Notes: generated by a model from the letters alone, not told the origin. A stretch of 64,000 bases of DNA from an uncultured Cyclobacteriaceae bacterium (GCA_937146645.1 CAKZRQ010000012.1:244777-308776), one strand, 5' to 3'; shown: positions 25,700 through 35,933, counted from the stretch's first letter. A program made the numbers and translations.

Positions 25700-26911
25700 T
25701 TAATTCGGGATGGTATATAATAAACCAAACCTCAAGGTCTCAGCAAGAGGGTGATTTTGAGTTTGCGGGACTAAATAAGAGAAGTCAAACCCAACCCTTT
25801 TTATATCGAATCCAAGACCCATGGTGAAATATCTTCTACCACCCTTGTTCGGATTCTCGTAAAAATATCCGGTGCGTAATGAGAATTTCTCATCATAAGT
25901 GTACTCTACACCGAACGAAATCATGATTTCTTGAATCTCCTCAGAAAAGCCACCTGGTGCATCAGCAAATGAGCCGAACATGCCAGAGAGAAGTGGTCTA
26001 TTTGGGTCTTTCCCCGCTGCAATGATTAGATTCCCATCTTCGTCAGTTGCAAGTGTTCCATCCTCGTTCGTTTCATAAATTGGAGGAGTTGGAACAAGAA
26101 GTTTATTGAAGTCCAGAGAGAAAGTTAAGGAATTGAATTCATCAAAATTAATGAGGTAAGAAGTCCCTATTCTTAAATTAGTTGGGATGAAATCAAGATC
26201 CTCAGCACTATTATAAGTGATTTTTGGGCCTATATTCGAAATATTTACACCCCAAGACCAAACTCCGTCTTTGTTGCTTGTATAGACTCTCTTCTGGTAG
26301 AAAAGACCGACATCTGCACCCACACTAATTCCAGGTCTACTTTCTGAACCACCAACGGAGGAGATAGCACCGGATAAGTTAGAATGAATGAATCGTGCAG
26401 AAATCCCTAGACCAAAATTTTGCGAGAGCTTTCTTGAATAAGTTCCGCCAATGGCTATATCTCTCGGATTAAATTCTCCGACTTCGTTCCCCATCCCATC
26501 CGTGAGTTGAATGTCTCCCATGTTGAAATATCGGAGGTCGAAGCCAACTGCAGACACATCATCAATTTTGAAGTACCCCGCCAGATAGCTTAATGACATA
26601 TCATTAACAAGATTCCCAAGCCATGGAGAGTACGAGAGACTAAAGCTCATCTGGTCTTCGACAAAAGCAAGCTTTCCTGAATTCCAATGTGCGCTATTCG
26701 CATCTGGGGATGTTGCCACACCCACGTCACCCATTCCTGAGTGTCTACTATCCGGAGCGAAGTTCAAAAAAGGAACTGCTGTGGTAATGACACGCCTGTC
26801 GGGGTCCTGACCAGAAATTATGGTACTGTTTTGAGCAAAAGTAGAAAAGGAAGCCAATGACAATACCGTCACCAGAAGTGATTTTCCTTTAATTAATGCT
26901 TTTAATTTCAT
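25700..26911 (-). CDS. porV: T9SS outer-membrane protein PorV (LptO)
   Basis: Outer-membrane beta-barrel of the FadL type that shuttles cargo from the SprA translocon to the attachment complex and recognises cargo C-terminal domains. The 403 residues begin with a signal peptide (about 1-26) and continue with the PorV hallmark AVPFLNFAPDSRHSGMGDVGVATSPDANSAHWNSGKLAF in the N-terminal third. Alternating aromatic/glycine strands fill the remainder, and the end LRFGLLYTIPN is barrel-like. It overlaps porU upstream by four bases, a conserved T9SS arrangement. Confidence 0.95.
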   Translation of the reverse strand: MKLKALIKGKSLLVTVLSLASFSTFAQNSTIISGQDPDRRVITTAVPFLNFAPDSRHSGMGDVGVATSPDANSAHWNSGKLAFVEDQMSFSLSYSPWLGNLVNDMSLSYLAGYFKIDDVSAVGFDLRYFNMGDIQLTDGMGNEVGEFNPRDIAIGGTYSRKLSQNFGLGISARFIHSNLSGAISSVGGSESRPGISVGADVGLFYQKRVYTSNKDGVWSWGVNISNIGPKITYNSAEDLDFIPTNLRIGTSYLINFDEFNSLTFSLDFNKLLVPTPPIYETNEDGTLATDEDGNLIIAAGKDPNRPLLSGMFGSFADAPGGFSEEIQEIMISFGVEYTYDEKFSLRTGYFYENPNKGGRRYFTMGLGFDIKRVGFDFSYLVPQTQNHPLAETLRFGLLYTIPN

Positions 26912-29900
26912 TCAATAATGAGTTTTCCGCTCGCAGAGGCCTCACTGCCGTCAATTTCTGATAAAAGCGATAATTTGTAAATATAAGTTCCTTTTGCTGG
27001 ATATTTCGTGCGGGCTTGCAAAAATATCCAGTTGATTCCAGTGATAGTGGGCCCAACGCCCACTAAACGCTGTTCATCGGAAAATAGTATACGACCTTCC
27101 ATATTATAAATAGATAAAGTCATGACAAGGTTTTCATTGGGCCTATTATGTGTGATTTCGAAGTTAGATTCGACGCTCGCAGGATTAGGGTAAACCTTAT
27201 GAGATAGAATCTGAATAAACTCACTCCCTCTTACTTCAATAATCCTTTCGATCGAATTACTATTACCTATATTATCCCACGCTCGAATAGTTATCTTGTT
27301 TTCTCCTTCCACCAGATTTTGCAGAGTAGTCGTGAGCCTACCTTTTTGGAAATTACCATCTGAGGATAGGAATAAGCTGTTCAAGCTTATAGGCGGATTA
27401 GCATTAATTTGAACTTCTATGTTTTGACCAGGATTTAGTCCAGAAACATTGATACCGCTGATATCTTCCAAATCCAAATCCATATTGAGTTGCGTAGATT
27501 TGAAAGTCAGGTTTTCATTTTGACCATTGAATAGGGCCTCTATTCCAGGCCCTTCGGTGTCACTGGGTTTATCTCCCGAACCTCCAATGATTGGAGTCGT
27601 TCCCCCAAAGGCCTCTGAAATTCCGTCCTCTTCAGTTCCTAGTATTCTTAGTGCGCCCTTACCAAAGTCGTAATTGATATTTGAAGAAATAAGAAATGTG
27701 GATTTCAGCTCACCAGAAAAAATATTACCTCTTCCCCTAAATAGGGATACTTTCTCCTCCTCAAAATCAAAAGGATTACTTTCGTCGCCCAAAGTAGTAG
27801 AGGTATTGGGCTTATCCCTTAAATCAATTATGTATTCTCCATCAAATGAGCTCAGTTTGGCACCTGTGAGAGGATCTATAACCTGACCTTCCAATTCGAT
27901 TTCCTGAAAGGCCGAGAGGGTATCAGTTTCAGCCTGGCTACTGAGATTCTTTAGGGATGTCACCTCTATTTCCAGTTCGGGACTGGCTAATTTCATACTC
28001 GGGTCTCCTAGCAGAGCAAAATTCCGGTTTAGTGCTCCATTCAGGCTTTTATTCTTGGTGTTTTTGAAAATTTCTCCAAGACTTCTGCTTTCTCCATTTT
28101 CTCTTTTGAATACCTCTTGGATGAAGGCTTCATTTAATCTAAAGTTAACGCTGCTGAAAACCGGTCTCCCTGTGGTTAAAAGTCCTATTGCGCCTTTATC
28201 AGGGACAATCATGAGTTCTTCTGCGGCAGAACGTATGAAAGGACTATCATGTCTTCCAAATTCGCAAGTTGCTGTAACCCATAATGCCAACTTTTCTTGA
28301 GTAGGCCAGTCACGAATATCTTCCACCTGAAAGACTTCTTCTGCCGTCAGGGTGGTTTCATTTCCATGTCCAATGTAATTCAAGAGAAGTGTACCTCTTT
28401 CTAGCGTTTCTAGAAGAGCATCCTTGGCCTCTGGCGATTCCTGACCAGACCCGGTGCTCAGCTGCTCATATCGATCGAGATAGAGCTTTTGTTGAAAATA
28501 TCCTTGGTGGTTTTCAAATAGATATCGACTATGTGCTTCAGCATCTCTCGCATGAATGTTATTGTCAGCATCATCTGCGAAAAATGCCAAGGTTCTTTTC
28601 CAATCCCCGGGTTCTGGATTTAGCTCATATTCAATGATTTTATCAACGACAATTCTAGCTTCAGTTTCATTTATGACAGGAATCCTTCCAACCCCTATAG
28701 CCATTATTTCATCGCCTTCTCGACTTTCTTCCCAATTTCCTTGGCCTTCGTCTAGTAAACCAAAAAAGTCATCTGAACTGAATGTGGTTAGAGGGTTCAA
28801 GCTTTCCCTACTTGTATAGGTTGGGATCAGGTTAGGCCGTCCTCCTAATATTTCTTTGGTATCAAAAGTACCCTTTCCAAAAAAGAGGACATTCTTCAAT
28901 GAACCAAATCTAAAGCGAGCGGCAATTAAATTCCGAATACCATTCACATCTCGATTTCCATAGGAAAATGAATTAAACACATCGTCTAAAATCACTAATT
29001 CGGTACTTATGCCAAGGGCAAGCTTATGAGATTGTAATCTGGAAGCTGAACTGGATAACTCTTCTGGAGTGATGATAAGCAGGCTAGCATTCGATGCAGT
29101 GTTTCGAAGGGAAAGATTAACGGTTTCAAAATCTGAGATCTCAATTGTACCTGAAAAGTCAAACGCCACGAGCTTCCTTGAATCACTACTTCCTGCATTC
29201 GCTATTTCCAAAACCTTTGGCTCAAAGAAGTCTTCCACATCCCATATTTCCAGCTCTTCATTTGCGGAAATTTCTTTAAAGTCATTATCCATACTATACC
29301 AAATCCCGGGATTCAATTTGGTTGAAGAAGCAGGTATCCCTAAAGTGATGAACTCTATATATCCTGAGGAATTTGGTACAGATGCCGAGTACGTTAATTG
29401 AATTTCACCGACTTGGTTATTGGCTGGATTGAATGTGGAATTGATAAAAAAAGAATCTCCTTTTACCCCATAAATAGCATCTGGTATAGCATTAAATTCC
29501 ACCTCAACGATGGACTCTCCATCCACTGCGACCATCATTTCAGAGTTAGAGAGTGACTGGGCCATGAGGTTACCTGTAATGAGCCAGGGAGAGTTTTGAT
29601 TAGCGACCAGGTCATACGAAATAGTTTCAGAACTTCCAGAGCCGATGGGTTCACCATACCAGACCCGCCCGGAATTCAATAGATTGGTGCTTTCCTCTCG
29701 GAAAGTTGTCAATTCATACATGGTTGATGTTGAGGCTTCAGAGTCTGTGATTTCAATTATTTCTAATCTCTTCGGATCGTCCGTTTGCCCTATCAAAAAT
29801 GATATTTCATCTACTCCTAGGTGATTTACTTCCTCCCAGAATTCGCCATTCCATTCTCGTCTATCCGGGCCACTCAGAAAAACGAACAAATCCCCATTTT

Positions 29901-30147
29901 CAAAGTGGGTAGGAATTTGATGAAGTTCCAGATCTTCATAGTTTAAAGTTTGAGGGAGTTGTCCTGGATATCCAAAAATTCCGGTTTGACCGGGATCAAG
30001 AGAAAGTGTTTCTAGCTGAGAGGCGGAAATTTTATAAACTCCCTCCTTAACAATGGAAAACTTGTAATAATCGCTTTGTGCTAGCAAAAAAGAGGTCACT
30101 AAGCTAAAGCAAAGCCCTAATGTCCAACTTCTCCAATTCGAAATCAT
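26908..30147 (-). CDS. porU: T9SS sortase PorU (gingipain-like C25 peptidase)
   Basis: Cell-surface enzyme that removes the C-terminal sorting domain of T9SS cargo and joins the cargo to a surface glycolipid. The 1079 residues have a signal peptide (about 1-23), an N-terminal beta domain, and a C25 caspase-like domain about 420-740 with the dyad His594 (NYIGHGNETTL) and Cys628 (VTATCEFGRHDSP). Beta-sandwich domains follow, then a C-terminal T9SS-type domain about 985-1079 (VYPNPAS, GRILFSDEQ, KGTYIYKL), which PorU keeps uncleaved. Overlaps pssA upstream and porV downstream by four bases each. Confidence 0.96.
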   Translation of the reverse strand: MISNWRSWTLGLCFSLVTSFLLAQSDYYKFSIVKEGVYKISASQLETLSLDPGQTGIFGYPGQLPQTLNYEDLELHQIPTHFENGDLFVFLSGPDRREWNGEFWEEVNHLGVDEISFLIGQTDDPKRLEIIEITDSEASTSTMYELTTFREESTNLLNSGRVWYGEPIGSGSSETISYDLVANQNSPWLITGNLMAQSLSNSEMMVAVDGESIVEVEFNAIPDAIYGVKGDSFFINSTFNPANNQVGEIQLTYSASVPNSSGYIEFITLGIPASSTKLNPGIWYSMDNDFKEISANEELEIWDVEDFFEPKVLEIANAGSSDSRKLVAFDFSGTIEISDFETVNLSLRNTASNASLLIITPEELSSSASRLQSHKLALGISTELVILDDVFNSFSYGNRDVNGIRNLIAARFRFGSLKNVLFFGKGTFDTKEILGGRPNLIPTYTSRESLNPLTTFSSDDFFGLLDEGQGNWEESREGDEIMAIGVGRIPVINETEARIVVDKIIEYELNPEPGDWKRTLAFFADDADNNIHARDAEAHSRYLFENHQGYFQQKLYLDRYEQLSTGSGQESPEAKDALLETLERGTLLLNYIGHGNETTLTAEEVFQVEDIRDWPTQEKLALWVTATCEFGRHDSPFIRSAAEELMIVPDKGAIGLLTTGRPVFSSVNFRLNEAFIQEVFKRENGESRSLGEIFKNTKNKSLNGALNRNFALLGDPSMKLASPELEIEVTSLKNLSSQAETDTLSAFQEIELEGQVIDPLTGAKLSSFDGEYIIDLRDKPNTSTTLGDESNPFDFEEEKVSLFRGRGNIFSGELKSTFLISSNINYDFGKGALRILGTEEDGISEAFGGTTPIIGGSGDKPSDTEGPGIEALFNGQNENLTFKSTQLNMDLDLEDISGINVSGLNPGQNIEVQINANPPISLNSLFLSSDGNFQKGRLTTTLQNLVEGENKITIRAWDNIGNSNSIERIIEVRGSEFIQILSHKVYPNPASVESNFEITHNRPNENLVMTLSIYNMEGRILFSDEQRLVGVGPTITGINWIFLQARTKYPAKGTYIYKLSLLSEIDGSEASASGKLIIE

Positions 30148-30836
30148 TTCTCTCCGATGCTGTTTTCAACAACTGATAGTCCAATGTAGGCAAGGATAAT
30201 AAAAGGAATACCCGCCAGGCCTAGCCAAATGGCAACTGCCAATCCAAGAGCAATCAATAGATACCTATATACATTATCCTTGAAGGAAAAGTTTTTGAAT
30301 TTCAGCGCTATCAGTGGAAGTTCAGCAACCAAAAGGAATGAAATGATTATCGCAATGCCCGCAAGCACAAAAGGTGAAGAGATCAAATCGCCCATAGCGG
30401 GCCATTTAGTAGCCAAAAATGGAAGCGTGGTAATAAAAAGTGCACTTGAAGGAGTTGGTAGCCCAATAAACCGATCTGTTTGCCTGGTATCCAAATTGAA
30501 CTTTGCTAGCCTGTAAATGGAAAAAACAGGAACTGATAAGGTAAGATAGGTGAGCCAGTTCGCCTCAGAAGAGCTTTCTGACATGGCGAATAGAACAATG
30601 CCCGGGAGCAGACCAAAAGAAATCGCATCAGCCAAAGAGTCCAGCTGTTTCCCTAGCTCTCCTTGAACTTTTAGTATTCTGGCTACAAACCCATCGAGAA
30701 AATCAAAGGCCGCAGACAGTATTACAAAATATGCCCCGTAATAGATATTCCCGTCTAGGACTTGAATTATACCAATACACCCAGAAAGTGCATTGAGCAG
30801 GGTTAGAGAGTTTGGAATATGTTTTTTAAAACTCAA
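30144..30836 (-). CDS. pssA: CDP-diacylglycerol--serine O-phosphatidyltransferase
   Basis: Makes phosphatidylserine, precursor of phosphatidylethanolamine, at the inner membrane. The 230 residues contain six to eight hydrophobic helices and the CDP-alcohol phosphotransferase motif DG-x2-AR-x8-G-x3-D-x3-D within about residues 48-70 (DFLDGFVARILK then GKQLDSLAD). The start codon is TTG at 30836, overlapping the TGA of the upstream gene as TTGA. No ATG lies nearby, and the product then begins SFKKHIPNSLTLLNALSG, as homologues do. The last four bases overlap the porU start. Confidence 0.94.
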   Translation of the reverse strand: MSFKKHIPNSLTLLNALSGCIGIIQVLDGNIYYGAYFVILSAAFDFLDGFVARILKVQGELGKQLDSLADAISFGLLPGIVLFAMSESSSEANWLTYLTLSVPVFSIYRLAKFNLDTRQTDRFIGLPTPSSALFITTLPFLATKWPAMGDLISSPFVLAGIAIIISFLLVAELPLIALKFKNFSFKDNVYRYLLIALGLAVAIWLGLAGIPFIILAYIGLSVVENSIGEK

Positions 30837-31486
30837 TAGATTGCGTTTTGACCAACAAAGGGATTGTGTACTTTTTCAAAACCTATGGTAGTTTCAGGAC
30901 CATGACCTGGATACATAACAGTTTCTTCTGGAAGCTGGAAAAGTACTGAGTTTATTCGATCAAGAAGTTGTTGATGATTCCCTCCTGGAAGATCGGTTCG
31001 TCCAATACTCCCTCTGAAAAGAGTATCGCCACAAATGGCAAAGTTTGAATCAGGATTGTAAAAAACCAGATGTCCTGGAGCATGGCCTGGTACAAAAAGA
31101 CATTCAAGTCTATCATCACCGATTTCGATGATGTCACCTTCGACCAAAAGTTGATCATGAGTATTAGGCTCATAGGCCGGAAGCCCATAGCCAGCTGCGT
31201 AAACTTCAACAGACTTTAAGACTGGAATTTCATTTTGATGAATCCATAATTCAAGATCGTATTTCTGCTTTGCCCAAGCATTCCCTAATACATGATCTAT
31301 GTGACAGTGGGTATTTAAGAGTTTGGAAATCTTTATACCGTTGGCTTGAATGAATCGGTCCAATTCGTTCCTTTCTTCAATCTCGTAACAACCCGGATCA
31401 ATAAGTACACCCTCCAAGTTTTCGTTGTAAACAAGGTAGGTGTTTTCCTGAAGAGGATTAAAGGTGAAGCTCTTGATTGAAAGCAT
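30833..31486 (-). CDS. MBL-fold hydrolase, glyoxalase II-like (YcbL type)
   Basis: 217 residues, single metallo-beta-lactamase domain. Metal ligands are visible: THCHIDH (about 57-63), PGHAPGH (about 133-139), CGDTLF (about 152-157) and YPGHGP (about 194-199). This is the short glyoxalase II-like group; hydrolysis of a thioester such as S-lactoylglutathione analogues is the family reaction, but many members have other substrates. The frame is open to 31588, overlapping the divergent gene; ATG 31486 fits the fold. First gene of the operon leading into pssA-porU-porV. Confidence 0.88.
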   Translation of the reverse strand: MLSIKSFTFNPLQENTYLVYNENLEGVLIDPGCYEIEERNELDRFIQANGIKISKLLNTHCHIDHVLGNAWAKQKYDLELWIHQNEIPVLKSVEVYAAGYGLPAYEPNTHDQLLVEGDIIEIGDDRLECLFVPGHAPGHLVFYNPDSNFAICGDTLFRGSIGRTDLPGGNHQQLLDRINSVLFQLPEETVMYPGHGPETTIGFEKVHNPFVGQNAIY

Positions 31487-31541
31487 AAATTCTTTGCTGA
31501 GATACTGGGCAAAATAACTAATAATAGCCTTAATTAGAGCG

Positions 31542-32588
31542 ATGAAAATCGATTTTTTACTTGTTGGGCAAGGTCTGGCAGGCAGCATTCTGGCCTACCG
31601 ATTGATAAAAAAAGGGAAGTCTGTTCGAGTTTTTGATACTCCACAGAAAAACCTTTCAAGTCGTGTAGCCGCTGGTCTTTACAACCCTATCACAGGCCGA
31701 AAGATGTTAAAGACCTGGAGAGCGGACGACCTGTTCCCTGAGATAGAAAAATTCTATTCTGAAATTGAAAATGAAACTCAGTCCTCGTTTATAGAATCTA
31801 CCCCTATTTACCGTCCTTTCCTAACTATTGAAGAACAAAATGAGTGGATGGGTAAAAGTGCAGAGCCAAATTTCAAACCTTATGTTGATCGGGTCCTCAA
31901 AAGCTCAATGGACCCGGCTGTTAATGATCCCTTTGGGGGTATTTTACTGAAGAATTGTGGTTGGCTAGCAACAGATAAATTTTTGGATGCTATGGTAGAT
32001 TGGTTGGGAGAATCTTTAATTCAGGAAAGATTTGATGAAACCCTTCTGGTTAAGGGGGAAAACGAATGGTTATACGGAAATGATGAGTTCTCATCCATTA
32101 TTTTTTGCAATGGTTTAGGAGCAATGAATTCTAAGTTTTTCGGCTTTTTGCCCTTTGCCCCTTCAAAAGGCGAAATCCTTGAGGTTAACCAAGAATATGA
32201 CCCTGATATTATAATTAATCGTGGAGTTTTCCGAGTTAGTTTAGGTAAAGGAAGGTTCAGAGTTGGTTCCACATACACTAAACATGATCTTGATCAAGGG
32301 ATCACCGAAAAATCAAAAATTGAACTTATCAGGAGATTGGCTGATTTAATGAATGAGCCGCTTGTGGAAATTATTAGCCATAAGTATGGTATTCGACCTG
32401 CTACTAGGGACAGAAAACCCTTTTTGGGTAAACATCCTCATGAAGAAGGCGTTTATTCTTTCAATGGTTTTGGTGCCAAAGGTGTATCTTTAATTCCTTT
32501 TTTCAGTAAAATTATGGTTGACTTCATTACCGAAAATCGTCCTCTGGACAGGGAAATAGACATCGAAAGGTATTTTAATTATATTTAA
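31542..32588 (+). CDS. FAD-dependent oxidoreductase (DAO superfamily)
   Basis: 348 residues. The FAD loop LLVGQGLAGSILAYRL (about 6-21) uses GxGxxG; SSRVAAGLYNPITGRKMLKTW (about 39-59) and the C-terminal SFNGFGAKGVSLIPF follow. The family includes glycine oxidase and the oxidase part of MnmC; the VAAGLYNPITGRK segment recalls the MnmC oxidoreductase half, but no methyltransferase part is present. The substrate is unknown. Divergent from the MBL-porU operon with 55 bases between starts; 18 bases before the outer-membrane protein gene, so probably co-transcribed with it. Confidence 0.82.
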   Translation: MKIDFLLVGQGLAGSILAYRLIKKGKSVRVFDTPQKNLSSRVAAGLYNPITGRKMLKTWRADDLFPEIEKFYSEIENETQSSFIESTPIYRPFLTIEEQNEWMGKSAEPNFKPYVDRVLKSSMDPAVNDPFGGILLKNCGWLATDKFLDAMVDWLGESLIQERFDETLLVKGENEWLYGNDEFSSIIFCNGLGAMNSKFFGFLPFAPSKGEILEVNQEYDPDIIINRGVFRVSLGKGRFRVGSTYTKHDLDQGITEKSKIELIRRLADLMNEPLVEIISHKYGIRPATRDRKPFLGKHPHEEGVYSFNGFGAKGVSLIPFFSKIMVDFITENRPLDREIDIERYFNYI

Positions 32589-32606
32589 ACAAATCAATCC
32601 CAACGA

Positions 32607-35600
32607 ATGCACAGACAGATTTTACGTCTTCTATTCATATTTGGATTTCTATTTACCCCATTTATCACCCAGGCTCAATTTGACACGGAAAGATTTGGTA
32701 AAAATCGAGTACAGCATAAGGAGTTTGATTGGTATTACTTTAGCTCAAATAATTTTGAAGTTTATTACTACGATCGTGGTGGGGCCAATGCCAAAATGGC
32801 TATCGAGTACCTGGAAAGTGAGTTCGATCGGCTGACTCAAATGATAGGCTATGTAGCCTACACCAAGCCAAAGATTTATATATACAATTCGCCTGAAGAA
32901 CTCCTCCAATCAAATTTAAACCTGAACAAAGACGAGTTTACCGAAGACGGTCAGACGACATTCAATCGGTTAATCGCGGAAGTGTCTTATAAAGGACGGA
33001 TAGATCGGTTCAAGCAAGATCTCATCTTTGCGACCTCTAAAGTGATCATCGAGGAAATGCTTTATGGTTCATCTGTAGCCGATGCATTTCAGGCAAACCT
33101 AATTAATAGTTTCCCTGAATGGTATCTTGATGGAGTTGCTCTCTATTTAGCAAAGGGATGGAGTAGGGAAATGGATGATTATGCGCGTCATTACTTCGCA
33201 GAAATCGAGAACCCTAAATTGCTTAGATTAAAGCAAAGAGAAGCCGCGCTCGTAGGCCAATCAGTGTGGAATTATATCGCTGAGAGGTATGGTAGAAGGT
33301 ACATTTCAAGTATCCTCAATCTCTCTAGAATTAATAGGAATGAGGAGAATAGTATTGCTAATACTGTAGGTCTAGATTTTGATACTTTTAAGACGCAGTG
33401 GAGGGAATATTATACAAATATCAATAAGCAGGTATTTAGCACCTTCCAGACCGTAGACCAGGATAGGGCATTTGTCACTACTTCTCCTAAGGTTATTGGC
33501 GCCATTAGTGATATTGAATTCAGTCCGGATGGATTGAACCTGGCTTATGTCCTGAATAATGGTGGGAAGTTCAAAGTGATTGTAAGGGATCTTTCTAATG
33601 GAAGCGAAACCATCATATATCGTGGAGGGTCCACCTACGAGGATCAAAAGCCAAATTTTATCTCCCCGATAATCGCATGGAGAGATTCGGCAAACGTGGC
33701 AATAGCCTCCTTTAAAAGAGGCTTTACCACCCTTCGTCTACGATCTTTGGATGGAACAAATCAGGATAAAATCTTCCTGAGAAATATTACTCAAATCCTG
33801 AGTTTGGATTTCAATAGTACGGGAAGGAATATGGTTCTTTCGGCCATTTCAAATGGTAAATCGGATATTTACACCCTAAATACAAGAGGAGCCGGAAGGC
33901 GATTGACTAATGATCGTTTTGATTATTTGACTCCCACGTTTCTGAATGATTCCACTATTATCTATTCCTCCAATTTTAAGGCTTTACCAGATTCTATCAC
34001 CGATAAGAATCTGAAAATGGATAATCTTCCAGATATCTACAATTTGTACAGACTGGATGTTGGCGACTCTTTGGTTACAACCCAACTCACTAACACAGCT
34101 AGTAAAAACATAAGACCTGAAAGGCTTAACGCGAATTCTATCATTTACCTCAGTGATTTAAGTGGAATCAATAATATGATGAGGCTAAGTGTTGGGTCAA
34201 ATGTCTCTAATCAAATCTCTGGATTTGATAAGAGTATAGAAGTATTTGATGTGACTGGTAGGATGAATAAGGTAGCCTATGCTGTTAGGGATGGCAGACA
34301 AAGCTTCATTGTCGTAGAGGGATTCTCTGCTGGAGATCGCTTTACGCCAAGTACTCCTAGGGTTCAGCTGGCTCAGGCTAAAGATCTCAACGAAAGGATC
34401 GCTGCCAGAAGAAGGCTAGAAGAGCAACAGAAAAAAGACGAAGAAGAACAAAAAGCGATCATAACACCACCGTCCACTAACTTGGGTGTTCCTGAACCAT
34501 TAAAAGTCGATACTACAGCAAATGCGAATCGTAGCTCATCCATTAATGTGAATCGATTGAGATTTGAGAACAAGGGTGGAATTGATACCGATAATTACAC
34601 CTTCGATTCCTTGCCGAATCCTGTTCTAGCAAAAGAACGATCCAGCAGTAGGAGTAATAAGATAAATCTCCTAGAGACCTTTAGGAAACAGAGTCTTCAG
34701 AAAAGGGTGACTGGTCCTAGGGAAATGGAACCGCAGTTCTTTACTAATAACATCAATACCCGATTTGTGGTAGACCCTCTGAGAGGTTTTGGTATTCAGC
34801 TTACAGGTAAAATGACAGACCTGTTGGATAATCATTCCTTTTACGGTGGAATTATGACCACACTAGATTTCCGATCAGGTGGAGATATTTTCTTCGAGTA
34901 TGAGTATTTGAAAAGTCGCCTTGACTTTAGAGCGAGGTTTGATAGACGTACTATTGAGGTATCGGAAGGAGATATTACTTTCCAGAGATATGCCCTAACA
35001 AAGATAGAAGCGGGTGTCTCATATCCATTTAATATCAATACAAGATTTACTTTAGCACCTTTCGTAGCTAAAACTCAGTATTTCAATCTGAATCCTGATT
35101 CTCTTATTCTGGGTCAGGTACCGGAACAGAATAGATTTGATGTTAATTATCTAGGAGCCAGGGCGGAATTTGTGTATGACAAAACTCAGCAAGTTGGATT
35201 GTATTCTCAAGCTGGAGTGAAGGGTAAAATTGGATTTATGCATTACCAAGGATTGAACCATGGTGATCGCTCATTCAGCCAATTTTACTTTGATCTAAGA
35301 AACTACCAAAGGATTCATAAGAACATCATCCTAGCTTCGAAACTCTATGTAGGATCCTTCATGGGTAACAATCCTCAAACATATCTAGTGGGAGGAATGG
35401 ATAACTGGCTGTTTAATGAATTCTATAATCCTCCATCAAACAGACCTGAGGCATCACCGGTGCGTAATCCTACCGGAGCTGAAAATTCCAATATTCTCTT
35501 TGCTGATTTCGTAGACCTTAGGGGTTACGACTATGATGAAATAAGGGGTCGAAATGTGATTACATTTACTACAGAAATAAGAGTTCCAATATTCTCTTAT

Positions 35601-35915
35601 TTAACCAGAGGAAACATAACCTCAAATTTCGTCAGAAATTTCCAACTAGTTGGTTTCTATGATATTGGGTCTGCATGGAATGATGCTGCTCCGTGGGAAA
35701 GAGTAAATGATCAGAATACTGAGATTATTGATACAGAAGGTTCGCCGTTTGAAATCACTTTGAATAATTTCAATAATCCATGGCTTCAGAGTTATGGTGC
35801 TGGCTTAAGAACCGTACTTCTGAACTATTACGTGAAGTTTGATATGGCGCGGCCCGTTAGAAACTATGAGCGGGAAGACATGAGGTACTATGTGACCTTA
35901 GGTTTCAATTTTTAA
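32607..35915 (+). CDS. Outer-membrane protein: inactive gluzincin + TolB-like propeller + beta-barrel
   Basis: 1102 residues with a signal peptide (about 1-23). Residues about 40-270 have the layout of a peptidase-MA gluzincin, but HExxH reads IEEML at 148-152 and the downstream W-x2-EG-x-A-x-Y reads EWYLDGVALY at 171-180, so the zinc ligands are lost. Residues about 280-590 form WD/TolB-like blades (ISDIEFSPDGLNLAYVLNNG and similar). A charged linker (about 590-640) follows. From about 700 to the end runs an Omp85-like barrel finishing in an aromatic residue (YVTLGFNF). It is often annotated TolB in Bacteroidota, yet it is not the Pal-binding TolB. An envelope role is inferred. Confidence 0.82.
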   Translation: MHRQILRLLFIFGFLFTPFITQAQFDTERFGKNRVQHKEFDWYYFSSNNFEVYYYDRGGANAKMAIEYLESEFDRLTQMIGYVAYTKPKIYIYNSPEELLQSNLNLNKDEFTEDGQTTFNRLIAEVSYKGRIDRFKQDLIFATSKVIIEEMLYGSSVADAFQANLINSFPEWYLDGVALYLAKGWSREMDDYARHYFAEIENPKLLRLKQREAALVGQSVWNYIAERYGRRYISSILNLSRINRNEENSIANTVGLDFDTFKTQWREYYTNINKQVFSTFQTVDQDRAFVTTSPKVIGAISDIEFSPDGLNLAYVLNNGGKFKVIVRDLSNGSETIIYRGGSTYEDQKPNFISPIIAWRDSANVAIASFKRGFTTLRLRSLDGTNQDKIFLRNITQILSLDFNSTGRNMVLSAISNGKSDIYTLNTRGAGRRLTNDRFDYLTPTFLNDSTIIYSSNFKALPDSITDKNLKMDNLPDIYNLYRLDVGDSLVTTQLTNTASKNIRPERLNANSIIYLSDLSGINNMMRLSVGSNVSNQISGFDKSIEVFDVTGRMNKVAYAVRDGRQSFIVVEGFSAGDRFTPSTPRVQLAQAKDLNERIAARRRLEEQQKKDEEEQKAIITPPSTNLGVPEPLKVDTTANANRSSSINVNRLRFENKGGIDTDNYTFDSLPNPVLAKERSSSRSNKINLLETFRKQSLQKRVTGPREMEPQFFTNNINTRFVVDPLRGFGIQLTGKMTDLLDNHSFYGGIMTTLDFRSGGDIFFEYEYLKSRLDFRARFDRRTIEVSEGDITFQRYALTKIEAGVSYPFNINTRFTLAPFVAKTQYFNLNPDSLILGQVPEQNRFDVNYLGARAEFVYDKTQQVGLYSQAGVKGKIGFMHYQGLNHGDRSFSQFYFDLRNYQRIHKNIILASKLYVGSFMGNNPQTYLVGGMDNWLFNEFYNPPSNRPEASPVRNPTGAENSNILFADFVDLRGYDYDEIRGRNVITFTTEIRVPIFSYLTRGNITSNFVRNFQLVGFYDIGSAWNDAAPWERVNDQNTEIIDTEGSPFEITLNNFNNPWLQSYGAGLRTVLLNYYVKFDMARPVRNYEREDMRYYVTLGFNF

Positions 35916-35933
35916 TCATCAAACTTTTCAAGT

